64,000 nucleotides of DNA from Cellulomonas humilata (GCF_013359775.1 NZ_JABMCI010000067.1:245647-309646), one strand, 5' to 3'. Shown: positions 9,512 to 18,500, numbered from the stretch's first letter. The notes: generated by a model from the sequence alone, not told the origin. Numbers and translations are program-made.

Positions 9512-10129
9512 GTGGCTCAGGACGTGCTCCCGGAGCTGGTCGGCGGCGTGCTGTGCCTGGACGTCGCCAACTCCGTGGACGGGCGGGTGCTCGACGACCC
9601 GCTGGACTATCTCCACACCTACGCCGACCTCGTCGACTGGGTACGGCGCGCTGGCGGCCTGTCCGCCGCGCAGGCCGTTGAGCTCCACGCCCTCGCCGAG
9701 GCCGACCCCGAGGCTGCGGACGGTGAGCTGGTGCGCACGCGCGCGCTCCGGGAGTCCGTGTTCGGGCTGTTCTACGGGCGTGCCACGCAGGGTGTCGCCG
9801 CCGCCGGTCTCCTCGCGGCAGTCCAGGAGTCGTACGTGGACGCGCTCGCGCACGGCCGGCTGGTGGCGGACGGTCCGGACCTGCGCTGGACGTGGGAACC
9901 CGACCTGCGTCTCGCGCGCTGGCTGCTCGCGCGCTCCGCCGTCGACCTGGCCACCACCGGCCCGTCGGGCCGGGTCAAGGCGTGCGCGTCGCAGGACGGC
10001 TGCCAGTACCTGTTCCTGGACACCTCGAAGAACGGCAGCCGCCGGTGGTGCAGCATGACGGACTGCGGGAACCAGGCGAAGTCGCAGAGACTCACCGCGC
10101 GGCGGCGCGCGAGCCGCGCCGCGGACTGA
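9512..10129 (+). CDS. CGNR zinc-finger / ABATE-domain transcriptional regulator
   Basis: The 205-aa protein begins at GTG 9512 with GGAGG six bases upstream. The N-terminal two thirds match the ABATE stress-response domain (GGVLCLDVANSVDG, then DPLDYLHTYADLVDW). The C terminus is a CGNR zinc finger, with cysteines in CASQDGC near residue 157 and in WCSMTDCGN near residue 180, preceded by the typical LDTSKNGSRR and followed by a basic tail. Members of this family act as putative DNA-binding regulators and are often found beside the gene they control. Here the divergent neighbour is the small Arg-rich ORF, and the intergenic region holds a clear inverted repeat. The inducer is unknown. Confidence 0.88.
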   Translation: MAQDVLPELVGGVLCLDVANSVDGRVLDDPLDYLHTYADLVDWVRRAGGLSAAQAVELHALAEADPEAADGELVRTRALRESVFGLFYGRATQGVAAAGLLAAVQESYVDALAHGRLVADGPDLRWTWEPDLRLARWLLARSAVDLATTGPSGRVKACASQDGCQYLFLDTSKNGSRRWCSMTDCGNQAKSQRLTARRRASRAAD

Positions 10130-10142
10130 TGAGCCGGTCGCC

Positions 10143-11339
10143 TCAGCCCTCGGTGCGCGAGAGCAGCAGCGCCTCGCCCTGTCCGCCGCCGCCGCACAGG
10201 GACACGGCCGCACGCCCGTGGCCGCGACGCGCGAGCTCCGTCGCGGCGTGGCCGGCCAGCCGCGCGCCGGACGCTCCGATCGGGTGCCCGAGCGCGATCG
10301 CGCCGCCGTGGATGTTCGTCTGCTCCAGCGGGTAGGCCAGGTCTCCGAGCGACTGCACCACGACCGACCCGAACGCCTCGTTGATCTCCACGAGGTCCAC
10401 CGTCGACAGGTCCCAGCCGGCTCGGGCCAGCGCGGCCGCGATCGCCGCCGACGGTTGCGAGTGCAGCGAGTTGTCCGGTCCGGCCACCTGCCCGGACGCG
10501 CCGACCACCGCGAGCCACGACAGCCCGCGCGCCTCGACGATCTCCCGGGCCGCAACCACCACGGCCGCGGCTCCGTCGGTCAGGGGAGAGGCGTTGCCGG
10601 CCGTGATCGTCCCGTCGGCGGAGAACGCCGGCCGCAGTGCCGCCAGGGACTCCAGAGACGTCTCGGGCCGAAGGCCCTCGTCCACCGACACGACCACGGG
10701 GGCACCGCGCCGCTGCGGCACCTCCACCGGCACGATCTCGTCGGCGAACACGCCGGAGGCCGCTGCCTCGGACGCCCGCCGGTGGCTCTCCACCGCCACG
10801 GCGTCCTGCGCCTCGCGCGGGATCGACAGCGCCTTGTTCCCGCGCTCGGTGGACGAGCCCATCGACTCGCGGTCGAACGCGTCGGTCAGCCCGTCGAACG
10901 CCAGGGAGTCCACCGCCTGGATGTCCCCGTAGGTCCACCCGCGTCGCGACCCCGGCAGCAGGTGCGGCGCCTGGCTCATCGACTCCTGCCCGCCGGCGAC
11001 GACGATCGACGCCTCCCCGAGCCGGATCATCCGCGCGGCGTCGATGATCGCGGTCAGCCCGCTGAGGCAGACCTTGTTGATCGTCGTCGCGGGCACCGTC
11101 CACGGGATGCCGGCCTTGACGGCGGCCTGCCGCGCGGGGTTCTGGCCGGCGCCCGCCTGGACCACCTGGCCCATGAGCACCTGGTCCACGTCGGACGGGT
11201 CGAGCCCGGCACGGGAGATTGCGCCGGCGATCGCGACGGCACCCAGCGACGCGGCGGACAGGGACGACAGCGCGCCGTTCAGGCGTGCCATCGGCGTCCG
11301 CGCGAACGAGACGATCACGACCTCACGGTCAGCAGTCAT
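10143..11339 (-). CDS. Acetyl-CoA acetyltransferase (thiolase)
   Basis: The product (398 aa) condenses or cleaves acetoacetyl-CoA. Thiolase hallmarks are the nucleophilic cysteine in INKVCLSG (Cys91), [10 protein letters not shown], the [10 protein letters not shown] motif, and the second catalytic cysteine in SLCGGGGQG near the C terminus. Length is typical. Its ATG overlaps the scoB stop (ATGA), so it is the third gene of a scoA-scoB-thiolase operon. This placement suggests the degradative direction: acetoacetate, an end product of leucine breakdown, is activated by ScoAB and then split to two acetyl-CoA. A nearby acyl chain substrate cannot be excluded. Confidence 0.92.
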   Translation of the reverse strand: MTADREVVIVSFARTPMARLNGALSSLSAASLGAVAIAGAISRAGLDPSDVDQVLMGQVVQAGAGQNPARQAAVKAGIPWTVPATTINKVCLSGLTAIIDAARMIRLGEASIVVAGGQESMSQAPHLLPGSRRGWTYGDIQAVDSLAFDGLTDAFDRESMGSSTERGNKALSIPREAQDAVAVESHRRASEAAASGVFADEIVPVEVPQRRGAPVVVSVDEGLRPETSLESLAALRPAFSADGTITAGNASPLTDGAAAVVVAAREIVEARGLSWLAVVGASGQVAGPDNSLHSQPSAAIAAALARAGWDLSTVDLVEINEAFGSVVVQSLGDLAYPLEQTNIHGGAIALGHPIGASGARLAGHAATELARRGHGRAAVSLCGGGGQGEALLLSRTEG

Positions 11340-11977
11340 GAGAGCTCCACCTCCACGGGCACCAGGGGAGTGGCCGCCACGACGTCGTCGACAGAGACGC
11401 CTGGCGCGCACTCCCGCAGGACGAGTCCGGCGGGTGTCACGTCGAGCACCGCCAGGTCCGTGATGATCCGGTCCACCACCCCGACCCCGGTCAGCGGCAG
11501 GGTGCACTCCGGCAGGATCTTGGCGGACCCGTCGCGCGCCACGTGTTCCATGAGCACCACGATCCGACGCGCCCCGTGCACCAGGTCCATCGCGCCGCCC
11601 ATGCCCTTGACCATCTTTCCGGGGATCATCCAGTTGGCGATGTCGCCGGACGACGACACCTGCATCGCGCCCAGGATCGCGACGTCGACCTTGCCGCCGC
11701 GGATCATCGCGAACGAGGTCGCCGAGTCGAAGTACGACGCCCCGGGAGCGACCGTGATCGTCTCCTTCCCGGCGTTGATGAGGTCGGGATCGACGTCGTC
11801 GTCGATGGGGTACGGCCCCACGCCGAGCACGCCGTTCTCCGACTGGAGGACGACGGACACCCCCGGCGGGACGAACCCCGGCACCAGCGTCGGCAGCCCG
11901 ATCCCGAGGTTCACGTAGGACCCGTCGGTCAGCTCCAGGGCCGCCCGCGCCGCCATCTGCTCCCGCGTCAGGCTCAT
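11336..11977 (-). CDS. scoB: 3-oxoacid (succinyl-CoA:acetoacetate) CoA-transferase subunit B
   Basis: This is the 213-aa beta subunit of a heteromeric class I CoA-transferase. The catalytic glutamate lies in [12 protein letters not shown], the typical subunit-B active-site motif. The glycine-rich [17 protein letters not shown] and [18 protein letters not shown] are also diagnostic. It overlaps both neighbours by four bases (scoA upstream, thiolase downstream), so the three are translated together. The ATG at 11977 was chosen because the upstream in-frame extension lies inside scoA. Role: transfer of CoA from succinyl-CoA to acetoacetate in leucine or ketone-body use. Confidence 0.93.
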   Translation of the reverse strand: MSLTREQMAARAALELTDGSYVNLGIGLPTLVPGFVPPGVSVVLQSENGVLGVGPYPIDDDVDPDLINAGKETITVAPGASYFDSATSFAMIRGGKVDVAILGAMQVSSSGDIANWMIPGKMVKGMGGAMDLVHGARRIVVLMEHVARDGSAKILPECTLPLTGVGVVDRIITDLAVLDVTPAGLVLRECAPGVSVDDVVAATPLVPVEVELS

Positions 11978-12738
11978 GAGACCGTCCTCCGCTCGATGCG
12001 CTTGTCGGCCACCTCGGCGGGTGAAAGTGCGACGACGCGGTCCACGAAGATGCCCGGCAGATGGATGGAATCCGGGTCCAGAGCGCCGACCGGGACGAGC
12101 TCCTCGACCTCCGCGATCGTCACCGCACCGGCCGCCGCGCACAGCGGGTTGAAGTTGCGGGCGGAGGAGTGGAACACCAGGTTCCCCAGGCGGTCGCCAC
12201 GCGCGGCCCGGACCAGCGCGTAGTCCGCGGTGATCGCCTCCTCGCGGACGAAGTCGGACGACACCCCACGCACGGTGAACGTCTCGACGGGCTTCGGTGG
12301 CGACTCGACGAGGACCGATCCGTCGGGGGAGTACCGCCACGGCAGCCCCCCGGAGGCCACCAGCGTGCCCACGCCGGTCCGCGTGTAGAACGCGGCGATC
12401 CCGCTCCCACCTGCACGAAGACGCTCGGCGAGCGTGCCCTGCGGCGTCAGCTCGACCTCGAGCTCCCCGGCCAGGTACTGCCGCGCGAACTCCTTGTTCT
12501 CGCCCACGTACGAGGCGATGATGCGCCGGATGCGACCCGCCTGGAGCAGCAGGCCGAGCCCCCAGTCGTCCACGCCGCAGTTGTTGCTCACCACCTCCAG
12601 GTCCTGGACGCCGGAGTCGAGCAGAGCGTGGATCAGCAAGCTCGGGATACCGCACAAGCCGAACCCACCGACCGCGAGGGTCGCCCCGTCGGGGATGTCG
12701 GCTACCGCCTCGACGGCGGACTGGACGACCTTGTCCAT
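11974..12738 (-). CDS. scoA: 3-oxoacid (succinyl-CoA:acetoacetate) CoA-transferase subunit A
   Basis: The 254-aa alpha subunit shows the diagnostic N-terminal stretch [17 protein letters not shown] and the [15 protein letters not shown] segment of the family, and ends with the subunit-A FVDRVV segment. It is the first gene of the minus-strand operon and is divergent from the branched-chain dehydrogenase operon. An AGGAGG-type ribosome binding site (reverse of the bases just right of 12738) supports the ATG. Together with ScoB it forms the active transferase. The equivalent genes also flank the accD1 end of the leucine locus in mycobacteria. Confidence 0.93.
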   Translation of the reverse strand: MDKVVQSAVEAVADIPDGATLAVGGFGLCGIPSLLIHALLDSGVQDLEVVSNNCGVDDWGLGLLLQAGRIRRIIASYVGENKEFARQYLAGELEVELTPQGTLAERLRAGGSGIAAFYTRTGVGTLVASGGLPWRYSPDGSVLVESPPKPVETFTVRGVSSDFVREEAITADYALVRAARGDRLGNLVFHSSARNFNPLCAAAGAVTIAEVEELVPVGALDPDSIHLPGIFVDRVVALSPAEVADKRIERRTVS

Positions 12739-12896
12739 TCTTGCCTCCTGTCGACGAGGTCATTGTGCGCCGACCGGTCGACACTCGCGCCAGCCCATGG
12801 GCACAAGGTCCCTTGCGGACTTACCCTGGCGGGACATCAGGCAATGGGGCCTAGCTTCACGAGAGCGACGGTTCCGCCACCACAACGGAGCGAAAC
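12739..12896. promoter_or_regulatory. Divergent promoter region between sco and bkd operons
   Basis: This 158-bp gap must contain both promoters. Two small perfect palindromes are adjacent: GCCCATGGGC at 12793-12802 and CAAGG/CCTTG at 12804-12815. I could not assign -35 or -10 boxes with confidence. The TetR-type site seen before the carboxylase operon is not repeated here. Confidence 0.3.
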
Positions 12897-14018
12897 ATGT
12901 TGCGTGCAGATGTGTCACCCAGCCGTGCCCTGCCCACCCACCAGCAGGCGGAGGCCCTTCAGCTGGTGACCCCCGACGGCGTCCGTCGGCCGGATCCCGA
13001 GTACGACCCGTGGATCGCCGACGTCGACGACGAGCAGCTCGAAGCCCTGTACGAGGACATGGTCGTCGTGCGCCGGTTCGACACCGAGGCCGTCGCGCTC
13101 CAGCGGCAGGGACAGCTCGGGCTGTGGCCGCCGCTCCTCGGGCAGGAGGCAGCGCAGATCGGCTCCGCCCGCGCGCTGCGCAGCGACGACTTCGTGTTCA
13201 GCAGCTACCGCGAGAACGGCGTGGCGTACTGCCGTGGCGCGCAGCCGACCGACCTGATGCGCGTCTGGCGGGGGACGGCCCTGGCGGGCTGGGACCCGCG
13301 GGCGATCGGGATGGCCACGCCGCAGGTGATGATCGGCTCGCAGACCCTGCACGCCACCGGGTACGCGCTGGGGTGCGTCAAGGACGGCGTCGACTCCGTG
13401 GCGGTCGCGTACTTCGGCGACGGCGCCACCAGCAAGGGCGACGTGCACGAGGCGATGGTCTTCGCCGCCACGTTCCACGCCCCGGTGATCTTCTTCTGCC
13501 AGAACAACCAGTGGGCGATCTCCGAGCCGGTGGGCCTGCAGGCGCAGCGCCCGATCGCGGACCGCGCGGCCGGCTACGGCATCCCCGGCATCCGGGTGGA
13601 CGGCAACGACGTCCTCGCGGTGATGGCTGCCACGCGGTCGGCCCTCGACCGGGCTCGGCGCGGCGACGGCCCCACGTTCATCGAGGCCGTGACCTACCGG
13701 ATGGGCCCGCACACCACCTCCGACGACCCCACCCGGTACGTCGACCCGCAGGACAAGGCGTCCTGGGCCGCGAAGGACCCGGTCGTCCGGCTCGAGCGGC
13801 TGCTGCACGCGCGCGACGCGTTGTCCGAGGAGCGCACCTCGCAGATCAAGGAGAAGGCCGAGGCGTTCGCCGCGGAGATGCGCAGCGGCTGCTACGGGTT
13901 GCCGGTCCCCGAGCCGCTGAGCGTGTTCGAGGACGTGTTCGTCGAGCCGACGCCCGCGCTGGAACGTCAGCGCAGCCAGTACGCCGCCTACCTCGCCATG
14001 TACGACGAGGAGGCGTGA
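12897..14018 (+). CDS. bkdA: Branched-chain 2-oxoacid dehydrogenase E1 alpha subunit
   Basis: The 373-aa thiamine diphosphate-dependent E1 alpha subunit carries the TPP motif beginning GDGATSKGDVHEAM near residue 174 and ending in FFCQNNQWAIS. It also has the phosphorylation-loop-like RMGPHTTSDDPTRY typical of branched-chain or pyruvate E1 alpha. Its extended N terminus (HQQAEALQLVTPDGVRR) is characteristic of actinobacterial BkdA. The ATG has a GGAG seven bases upstream. It is first in bkdA-bkdB-bkdC; its TGA overlaps the next ATG by one base. Pyruvate dehydrogenase is the alternative, but the leucine-catabolic neighbours favour the branched-chain substrate. Confidence 0.9.
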   Translation: MLRADVSPSRALPTHQQAEALQLVTPDGVRRPDPEYDPWIADVDDEQLEALYEDMVVVRRFDTEAVALQRQGQLGLWPPLLGQEAAQIGSARALRSDDFVFSSYRENGVAYCRGAQPTDLMRVWRGTALAGWDPRAIGMATPQVMIGSQTLHATGYALGCVKDGVDSVAVAYFGDGATSKGDVHEAMVFAATFHAPVIFFCQNNQWAISEPVGLQAQRPIADRAAGYGIPGIRVDGNDVLAVMAATRSALDRARRGDGPTFIEAVTYRMGPHTTSDDPTRYVDPQDKASWAAKDPVVRLERLLHARDALSEERTSQIKEKAEAFAAEMRSGCYGLPVPEPLSVFEDVFVEPTPALERQRSQYAAYLAMYDEEA

Positions 14019-15025
14019 TGTCCACGATGACGATGGCCGCGGCCCTGAACTCCGGCCTGCGGCACGCACTCGACGACGACCCGACGGTGGTGCTGCTCGG
14101 CGAGGACATCGGCACGCTCGGCGGGGTGTTCCGGGTGACCGACGGGCTCCAGCGCGACTTCGGGGCCGACCGCGTGATGGACACGCCGCTGGCCGAGTCC
14201 GGGATCCTGGGCGTCGCGGTCGGTCTGGCGTACCGGGGGTACCGGCCGGTCGTGGAGATCCAGTTCGACGGGTTCGTGTACCCCGCGGTCGACCAGCTGG
14301 TCACGCAGGTCGCGCGCATCCACTACCGGACCGGCGGCGCAGTCCGCATGCCGATCACCGTCCGGATCCCGTACGGCGGCGGCATCGGGGCGGTCGAGCA
14401 CCACTCCGAGTCGCCCGAGGCCTACTTCGCGCACACGCCCGGCCTGCGCGTGGTGACCTGCGGCAGCCCGCAGGACGCCCACACGATGATCCGCCAGGCG
14501 ATCGCGTGCGACGACCCCGTGGTGTTCTTCGAGCCGAAGCGGCGCTACTGGGTCAAGGGCGAGGTCGACGAGTCGTTCGACGACGTCCCGCTGCTCGACC
14601 GCGCACGCGTCGTCGTCGAGGGCACCGACGTCACGCTCGCCACCTACGGCCCGCTCGTCATCACCGCGCGCGACGCCGCGCTGGCCGCGCAGGACGACGG
14701 GCTGTCGATCGAGGTGGTGGACCTGCGCTCGCTGTCGCCGATCGACGTCGACACGCTCGAGGCCTCCGTGCGCAAGACCGGCCGGCTCGTCGTGACCCAC
14801 GAGGCTCAGGCCAGCGGCGGGCTGGGTGCCGAGATCATCGCGAGCATCACGGACCGCTGCTTCGACGTCCTGACGTCCGCCCCGGTGCGCGTCACCGGGT
14901 TCGACACCCCGTACCCGGCGTCCAAGCTCGAGGAGCACTTCCTGCCCGACCTGGACCGGATGCTCGACGCCGTCGACCGCGTGATGGGCAGACAGCACTC
15001 CCTGACCGGATGGAGGGCGTCATGA
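14018..15025 (+). CDS. bkdB: Branched-chain 2-oxoacid dehydrogenase E1 beta subunit
   Basis: The product (335 aa) is the transketolase-like beta subunit that completes the E1 active site. Recognisable elements are LNSGLRHALDDDPTVVLLGEDI at the N terminus, DTPLAESGILGVAVGLA, FDGFVYPAVDQLVTQVA and the C-terminal PYPASKLEEHFLPD. The start ATG shares one base with the bkdA stop (TGATG). The plus-strand frame is open for 1.6 kb upstream, but that is shadow sequence inside bkdA. It assembles with BkdA and BkdC; no E3 (lipoamide dehydrogenase) gene is present in the window, so it must be supplied from elsewhere. Confidence 0.93.
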   Translation: MSTMTMAAALNSGLRHALDDDPTVVLLGEDIGTLGGVFRVTDGLQRDFGADRVMDTPLAESGILGVAVGLAYRGYRPVVEIQFDGFVYPAVDQLVTQVARIHYRTGGAVRMPITVRIPYGGGIGAVEHHSESPEAYFAHTPGLRVVTCGSPQDAHTMIRQAIACDDPVVFFEPKRRYWVKGEVDESFDDVPLLDRARVVVEGTDVTLATYGPLVITARDAALAAQDDGLSIEVVDLRSLSPIDVDTLEASVRKTGRLVVTHEAQASGGLGAEIIASITDRCFDVLTSAPVRVTGFDTPYPASKLEEHFLPDLDRMLDAVDRVMGRQHSLTGWRAS

Positions 15026-16410
15026 CCACGATCCAGACCGTGACGCTGCCGGACCTCGGCGAGGGGCTCACCGAGTCCGACCTGGTGGAGTGGACCGTCG
15101 CCGTGGGCGACACGGTCGAGCTCAATCAGGTGGTCGCCGAGGTGGAGACCGCCAAGGCACTGGTCCAGCTGCCGTCGCCGTACGCGGGGGTGGTCGCCGA
15201 GCTGCTCGTCGAGCCCGGGGCCACGGTGCCCGTGGGGACGGCGCTGCTGACGATCGCAGTGGAGGAGCGGGCCGATGCCACGGCTCCGACCACGCCCGCC
15301 GCTGAGCCAGCCGCACCCGAGCGGACCGCCGTGCTCGTCGGGTACGGCCCGCTGGTCGAGGGGTCGTCGCGACCGCGACGCCGGTCGAGGTCGGACGACT
15401 GGGTCGCGGCGCACGCCGTCGCCGACGAGGTCGGGCTCGCCCTGGCCGGCGGGCGCATCGGGCCGAAGGTGCTGCCGCCGGTGCGCAAGCTGGCGCACGA
15501 CCTCGGCGTCGACCTCAACAAGATGGCGGGCTCGGGCAAGGACGGGATGATCACGCGGGAGGACGTCCTGCGGGCGGTCTCCGGCGCGGACGTCTCGCCG
15601 GCTGCTCGGCGGCCCGACGCCCTGTCCGCCGCGCACCGACCCGGCCTGGCCAGGCCCGTGCAGGACGCGCCGACCCAGCACGCGCCGACCCAGCACGCGC
15701 CGACGTCGGGCCGCGAGGTGCGGACCCCGATCACGGGGGTGCGCAAGCAGACCGCCGCCGCGATGGTGGCCAGCGCCTTCACGGCGCCGCACGCGTCGAC
15801 GTCGCTGACGATCGACGTCACCCCGACCCTCGACCTGCTCGCGGAGTTCACGCGCGACCCTGCGCTGGAGGGCCACCGCATCACGATCCTCACGCTCGTC
15901 GCCAAGGCGGTGACGCTCGCGCTCGGTCGCAACCCCTCGCTCAACGCGCGCTGGGACGAGGCCGCGGGGGAGATCGTCCAGTTCGGCTACGTCAACCTGG
16001 GCATCGCCGCGGCGACCCCGCGTGGGCTGCTGGTGCCGAGCATCAAGGACGCCGACCGCCTGCGACTGCCGGACCTCGCGGACGCGATCGGGGAGTTGAC
16101 CGAGAGCGCACGGGCGGGGACGTCGACGCCCGCTGACCTGGCCGGGGGGACGATCACGATCACCAACATCGGGGTGTTCGGCGTCGACACCGGCACACCG
16201 ATCCTGGTGCCGGGTCAGGCGGCGATCCTGGCGATGGGCGCGATCCGGCGTCGGCCGTGGGAGTTCCAGGACGAGCTGGCGCTGCGCAGCGTGATGACGC
16301 TCAGCCTCTCCTTCGACCACCGCTTGGTGGACGGAGCAGAAGCCGCCCGGTTCCTCGCCGACGTGGGGACGATCCTCGCGCGGCCGGGCTCCGTCCTGAG
16401 CATGGTCTAG
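15022..16410 (+). CDS. bkdC: Branched-chain 2-oxoacid dehydrogenase E2 (dihydrolipoyl acyltransferase)
   Basis: The 462-aa E2 core has one lipoyl domain (residues 5-80) with the lipoylated lysine in VETAKALVQ (Lys45). A peripheral-subunit-binding domain lies near residues 148-185 (VRKLAHDLGVDLNKMAGSG). The catalytic acyltransferase domain has the active-site DHRLVDGAEAARF near residue 432. The linker before the catalytic domain carries a short tandem repeat (APTQH units, 15 bp each), a flexible Pro/Ala-type linker. The ATG overlaps the bkdB stop (ATGA). The protein transfers the acyl group to CoA, giving isovaleryl-, isobutyryl- or 2-methylbutyryl-CoA. The operon ends in a strong hairpin. Confidence 0.93.
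   Translation: MTTIQTVTLPDLGEGLTESDLVEWTVAVGDTVELNQVVAEVETAKALVQLPSPYAGVVAELLVEPGATVPVGTALLTIAVEERADATAPTTPAAEPAAPERTAVLVGYGPLVEGSSRPRRRSRSDDWVAAHAVADEVGLALAGGRIGPKVLPPVRKLAHDLGVDLNKMAGSGKDGMITREDVLRAVSGADVSPAARRPDALSAAHRPGLARPVQDAPTQHAPTQHAPTSGREVRTPITGVRKQTAAAMVASAFTAPHASTSLTIDVTPTLDLLAEFTRDPALEGHRITILTLVAKAVTLALGRNPSLNARWDEAAGEIVQFGYVNLGIAAATPRGLLVPSIKDADRLRLPDLADAIGELTESARAGTSTPADLAGGTITITNIGVFGVDTGTPILVPGQAAILAMGAIRRRPWEFQDELALRSVMTLSLSFDHRLVDGAEAARFLADVGTILARPGSVLSMV
15666..15704 (+). repeat. 15-bp tandem repeat in the bkdC linker
   Basis: Two full copies and a partial third copy of CGCGCCGACCCAGCA lie head to tail. They encode APTQH units between the E3-binding and catalytic domains of the E2 protein, so the copy number can change without breaking the frame. 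Confidence 0.8.
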
Positions 16411-16411
16411 C

Positions 16412-16452
16412 GGGTCGCCGGCACCGCCGTGGTGCGGTGCCGGGCTCGACCC
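16412..16452. terminator. Bidirectional hairpin between bkdC and the hydrolase
   Basis: CCGGCACCGC at 16418-16427 pairs perfectly with GCGGTGCCGG at 16434-16443. The outer bases GGGTCG and CGACCC (16412-16417 and 16447-16452) extend the stem past a small bulge. It sits between two convergent genes and can serve both. Confidence 0.7.
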
Positions 16453-16465
16453 TCCGGCGGCATGG

Positions 16466-17344
16466 TCACGAGTCGAGGCTGCGGTAGAAGTCGAGGAGCG
16501 CGTGGGCCAGCTGCTCGGGAGCCTCCATCGCGACGAAGTGGCCGATCCCCTCGATGGTCGCGGTGGTGACGTCGGCGGCGACCGCGTGCATCGTCCCGCT
16601 GGTGAACGGCCCGCTGCCGGCGTCGACCGCCAGGACGGGGACCGTCAGCCTGTGCTCGGTGGCGAGCCGCGTGATCTCGGCGCCCTCCGTGAGCACGGAA
16701 CCGTAGATGCCGGTGGTCCCGCGCAGGCCCTCGGGGCGCGAGTACACCCGCGTGAACTCGTCGACGTCCTCGTCGCTGATGGCGCCCGGGGTGCCGTTCA
16801 TGGCGGGGAAGGCGAAGCCGGTGAGGAACTCGCGCTCCCGCCCGGCGAGCAGCATCTCGGGGATGCCCGGAGCCCCGAGGAACCCGACGTGCCACGCCCC
16901 GCCGTGCGCCACGTCGGCGAGCAGCTCCAGCCCGAACCCCGGCAGCGCCGCCTCGATGGCGGTGTAGCTGCGCAGGAGCTCGGGGTGCTGGGCGGCCAGA
17001 CGGAAGGTGGGGGTCCCGCTGATGTCCTGGCCGGTGAGGTGGACGGGGCCGAGGTCGAGGTGGGCTATCAGCCCGCGCAGGCTGTCGGCGAACGTCGAGC
17101 TCGTGTACTCGCCGGGATCGGTGCCGGAGTCGCCGAACCCCGGCAGGTCGACGGCGATGACGCGGTGCTCGGCAGCGAGCAACGGGATGAGCTTGTGGAA
17201 CGCCCACCACGACTCGGGGAACCCGTGCACGAGCAGGACCGGCGTCCCGGTGGCGCCGGCGGTGACGTAGTGCAGCTCGGTGCCGTCGAGGGTGACGCGG
17301 TGGTGCGTGACCTCGGGGATCGAGGCGGCGGTCGTGACGGTCAT
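16466..17344 (-). CDS. Alpha/beta hydrolase, epoxide hydrolase-like
   Basis: The 292-aa hydrolase has the oxyanion-hole HGFPE at 40-44, VDLPGFGDSG, and GQDISG as the nucleophile elbow. The elbow places aspartate (Asp107) where serine would sit in an esterase, as in epoxide hydrolases and haloalkane dehalogenases. The histidine lies in EGIGHFVAMEAPEQLA near the C terminus, typical of the EH group. The chosen ATG (17344) has AAGGAG six bases upstream; an upstream in-frame start at 17440 would run through the operators and overlap the marR start. It is divergent from a MarR regulator with repeated palindromes between them, so it is very likely the regulator's target. The substrate is unknown; detoxification of a reactive epoxide or halide is plausible. 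Confidence 0.82.
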   Translation of the reverse strand: MTVTTAASIPEVTHHRVTLDGTELHYVTAGATGTPVLLVHGFPESWWAFHKLIPLLAAEHRVIAVDLPGFGDSGTDPGEYTSSTFADSLRGLIAHLDLGPVHLTGQDISGTPTFRLAAQHPELLRSYTAIEAALPGFGLELLADVAHGGAWHVGFLGAPGIPEMLLAGREREFLTGFAFPAMNGTPGAISDEDVDEFTRVYSRPEGLRGTTGIYGSVLTEGAEITRLATEHRLTVPVLAVDAGSGPFTSGTMHAVAADVTTATIEGIGHFVAMEAPEQLAHALLDFYRSLDS

Positions 17345-17368
17345 GAGTCGCTCCTTCGGAGGTTTTGG

Positions 17369-17423
17369 ACAACCAGGTTGTGACAAGTTTAGAAACTTGG
17401 TTGTCGATACGTCAACCAGGTTG
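17369..17423. promoter_or_regulatory. Three palindromic MarR operators between hydrolase and marR
   Basis: ACAACCAGGTTGT at 17369-17381 is a perfect palindrome around one base. CAAGTTT/AAACTTG at 17384-17399 is a second perfect palindrome. CAACCAGGTTG at 17413-17423 repeats the first core. The sites cover the whole 94-bp gap between the divergent genes, as expected for an autoregulated MarR repressor. Confidence 0.75.
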
Positions 17424-17438
17424 TCGTAACATGGCGCC

Positions 17439-17912
17439 ATGACGCGTTCCGGTGCCGACCTCGCGCTCCTTCTGCTGGGGGGCTTCCGCGCGCTCGCCGA
17501 CGCGGGGAGCGCCGAGCTGGCCGACCGCGGCTACGACAAGATCCGGCCCATCCACGACTTCGCCCTGCGCTCGATCCTCGCCGGTGCTGACACCACCGCC
17601 GAGCTCGCGCGGGAGCTGGGCATCTCGAAGCAGGCCGTGATCAAGACCGTCGGCTTCCTCGAGGCGGAGGGCTACGTGGCCGTCGAGGCCGACGAGCGCG
17701 ACGGCCGTCGCCGGCTGTACTCGCTCACCGACCGCGGCCAGGCGTTGCTGCGCACGGGGGAGCAGGTGTTCAACGAGCTGCGCGACCGGTGGGCGCAGCG
17801 CATCGGCGCGGAGCAGGTCGAGGCAGTGGGCGACGCTCTCGCGGACCTGGGCATCCGGGCGCCGACCCATCTCGACGCCGCGGGCTGGTTCAGCGGTTCG
17901 TCATCGCCCTGA
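17439..17912 (+). CDS. MarR-family transcriptional regulator
   Basis: This 157-aa winged-helix protein has the helix-turn-helix in TTAELARELGISKQAVIKTV, followed by the wing DERDGRRRLYSLTDRGQALL, the MarR signature. Flanking helices form the dimer interface. It is divergent from an epoxide-hydrolase-like gene, and the shared region carries three palindromes, so it probably represses both genes until a ligand releases it. Its 3' end overlaps the convergent TetR gene by 12 bases. The pair is inserted between two leucine-catabolic operons and looks unrelated to them. Confidence 0.9.
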   Translation: MTRSGADLALLLLGGFRALADAGSAELADRGYDKIRPIHDFALRSILAGADTTAELARELGISKQAVIKTVGFLEAEGYVAVEADERDGRRRLYSLTDRGQALLRTGEQVFNELRDRWAQRIGAEQVEAVGDALADLGIRAPTHLDAAGWFSGSSSP

Positions 17913-18500
17913 CGGCCGCAGCGCCGCCAGCGCCATCTCCTCCAGCAGGGCTCGCGTGCGGGCGGAGGTCACCGAGCGGGCGCTGTGCGGGGTGCTGTTG
18001 AGCAGGCCGAACGTGGCCTGGGCGCGCAGGCGGAGCTCGGCGCGCTCGCTCGACGGGCTGAGCCGGGCCAGCACGTCCACCCACAGCTCGATGTAGCGAC
18101 GCTGGAGGTCGCGGACCGACTCTCTGTCCTGCGGGGTGAGCGCGGGAAGGCTCCTGTCCTGCACGCGGATCACGTCGGGGTCGCGCAGCGCGAAGTCGAC
18201 GTGGAACCGCACGAGCGCGCGCAGGGCTGCGGAGGCATCGTCCCCGGCTGAGTCGACGACCACCCGGCCGCCGTCGAGCAGCCCCTGGCTGACCCCCACG
18301 AGGAGCGCGGCGAGTACCGCCTGCTTGCTGGGGAAGTGGCGGTAGACGGCAGGCCCGCTGACGCCGACCGACGAGCCCAGGTCCTCGATGGAGACGCCGT
18401 CGAACCCGTGGCTCGCGAAGAGCCGCGCAGCCTCGGAGAGCAGCGCATCGCGGCGCTCGGCCTTGGCGCGGACGCGGGCGGTCGGCGGGGCCTCGCTCAT
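17901..18500 (-). CDS. TetR-family regulator, probable repressor of the carboxylase operon
   Basis: The 199-aa protein has a typical N-terminal TetR helix-turn-helix: RDALLSEAARLFASHGFDGV, then IEDLGSSVGVSGPAVYRHFPSK. The ligand-binding part is helical and ends with a basic tail. I chose the ATG at 18500 (MSEAPP); an in-frame upstream ATG at 18539 would add 13 residues reaching into the promoter. The gene is divergent from the acyl-CoA carboxylase operon, with an inverted repeat between them. A TetR gene sits in the same place in the mycobacterial leucine locus (Rv2506 region), so control of leucine catabolism by an acyl-CoA ligand is a reasonable inference. Confidence 0.88.
   Translation of the reverse strand: MSEAPPTARVRAKAERRDALLSEAARLFASHGFDGVSIEDLGSSVGVSGPAVYRHFPSKQAVLAALLVGVSQGLLDGGRVVVDSAGDDASAALRALVRFHVDFALRDPDVIRVQDRSLPALTPQDRESVRDLQRRYIELWVDVLARLSPSSERAELRLRAQATFGLLNSTPHSARSVTSARTRALLEEMALAALRPSGR

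Noticed and set aside
10218..11918. 566-codon plus-strand frame over the thiolase and scoB genes
   Set aside because: Shadow of two genes with conserved active-site motifs on the other strand.
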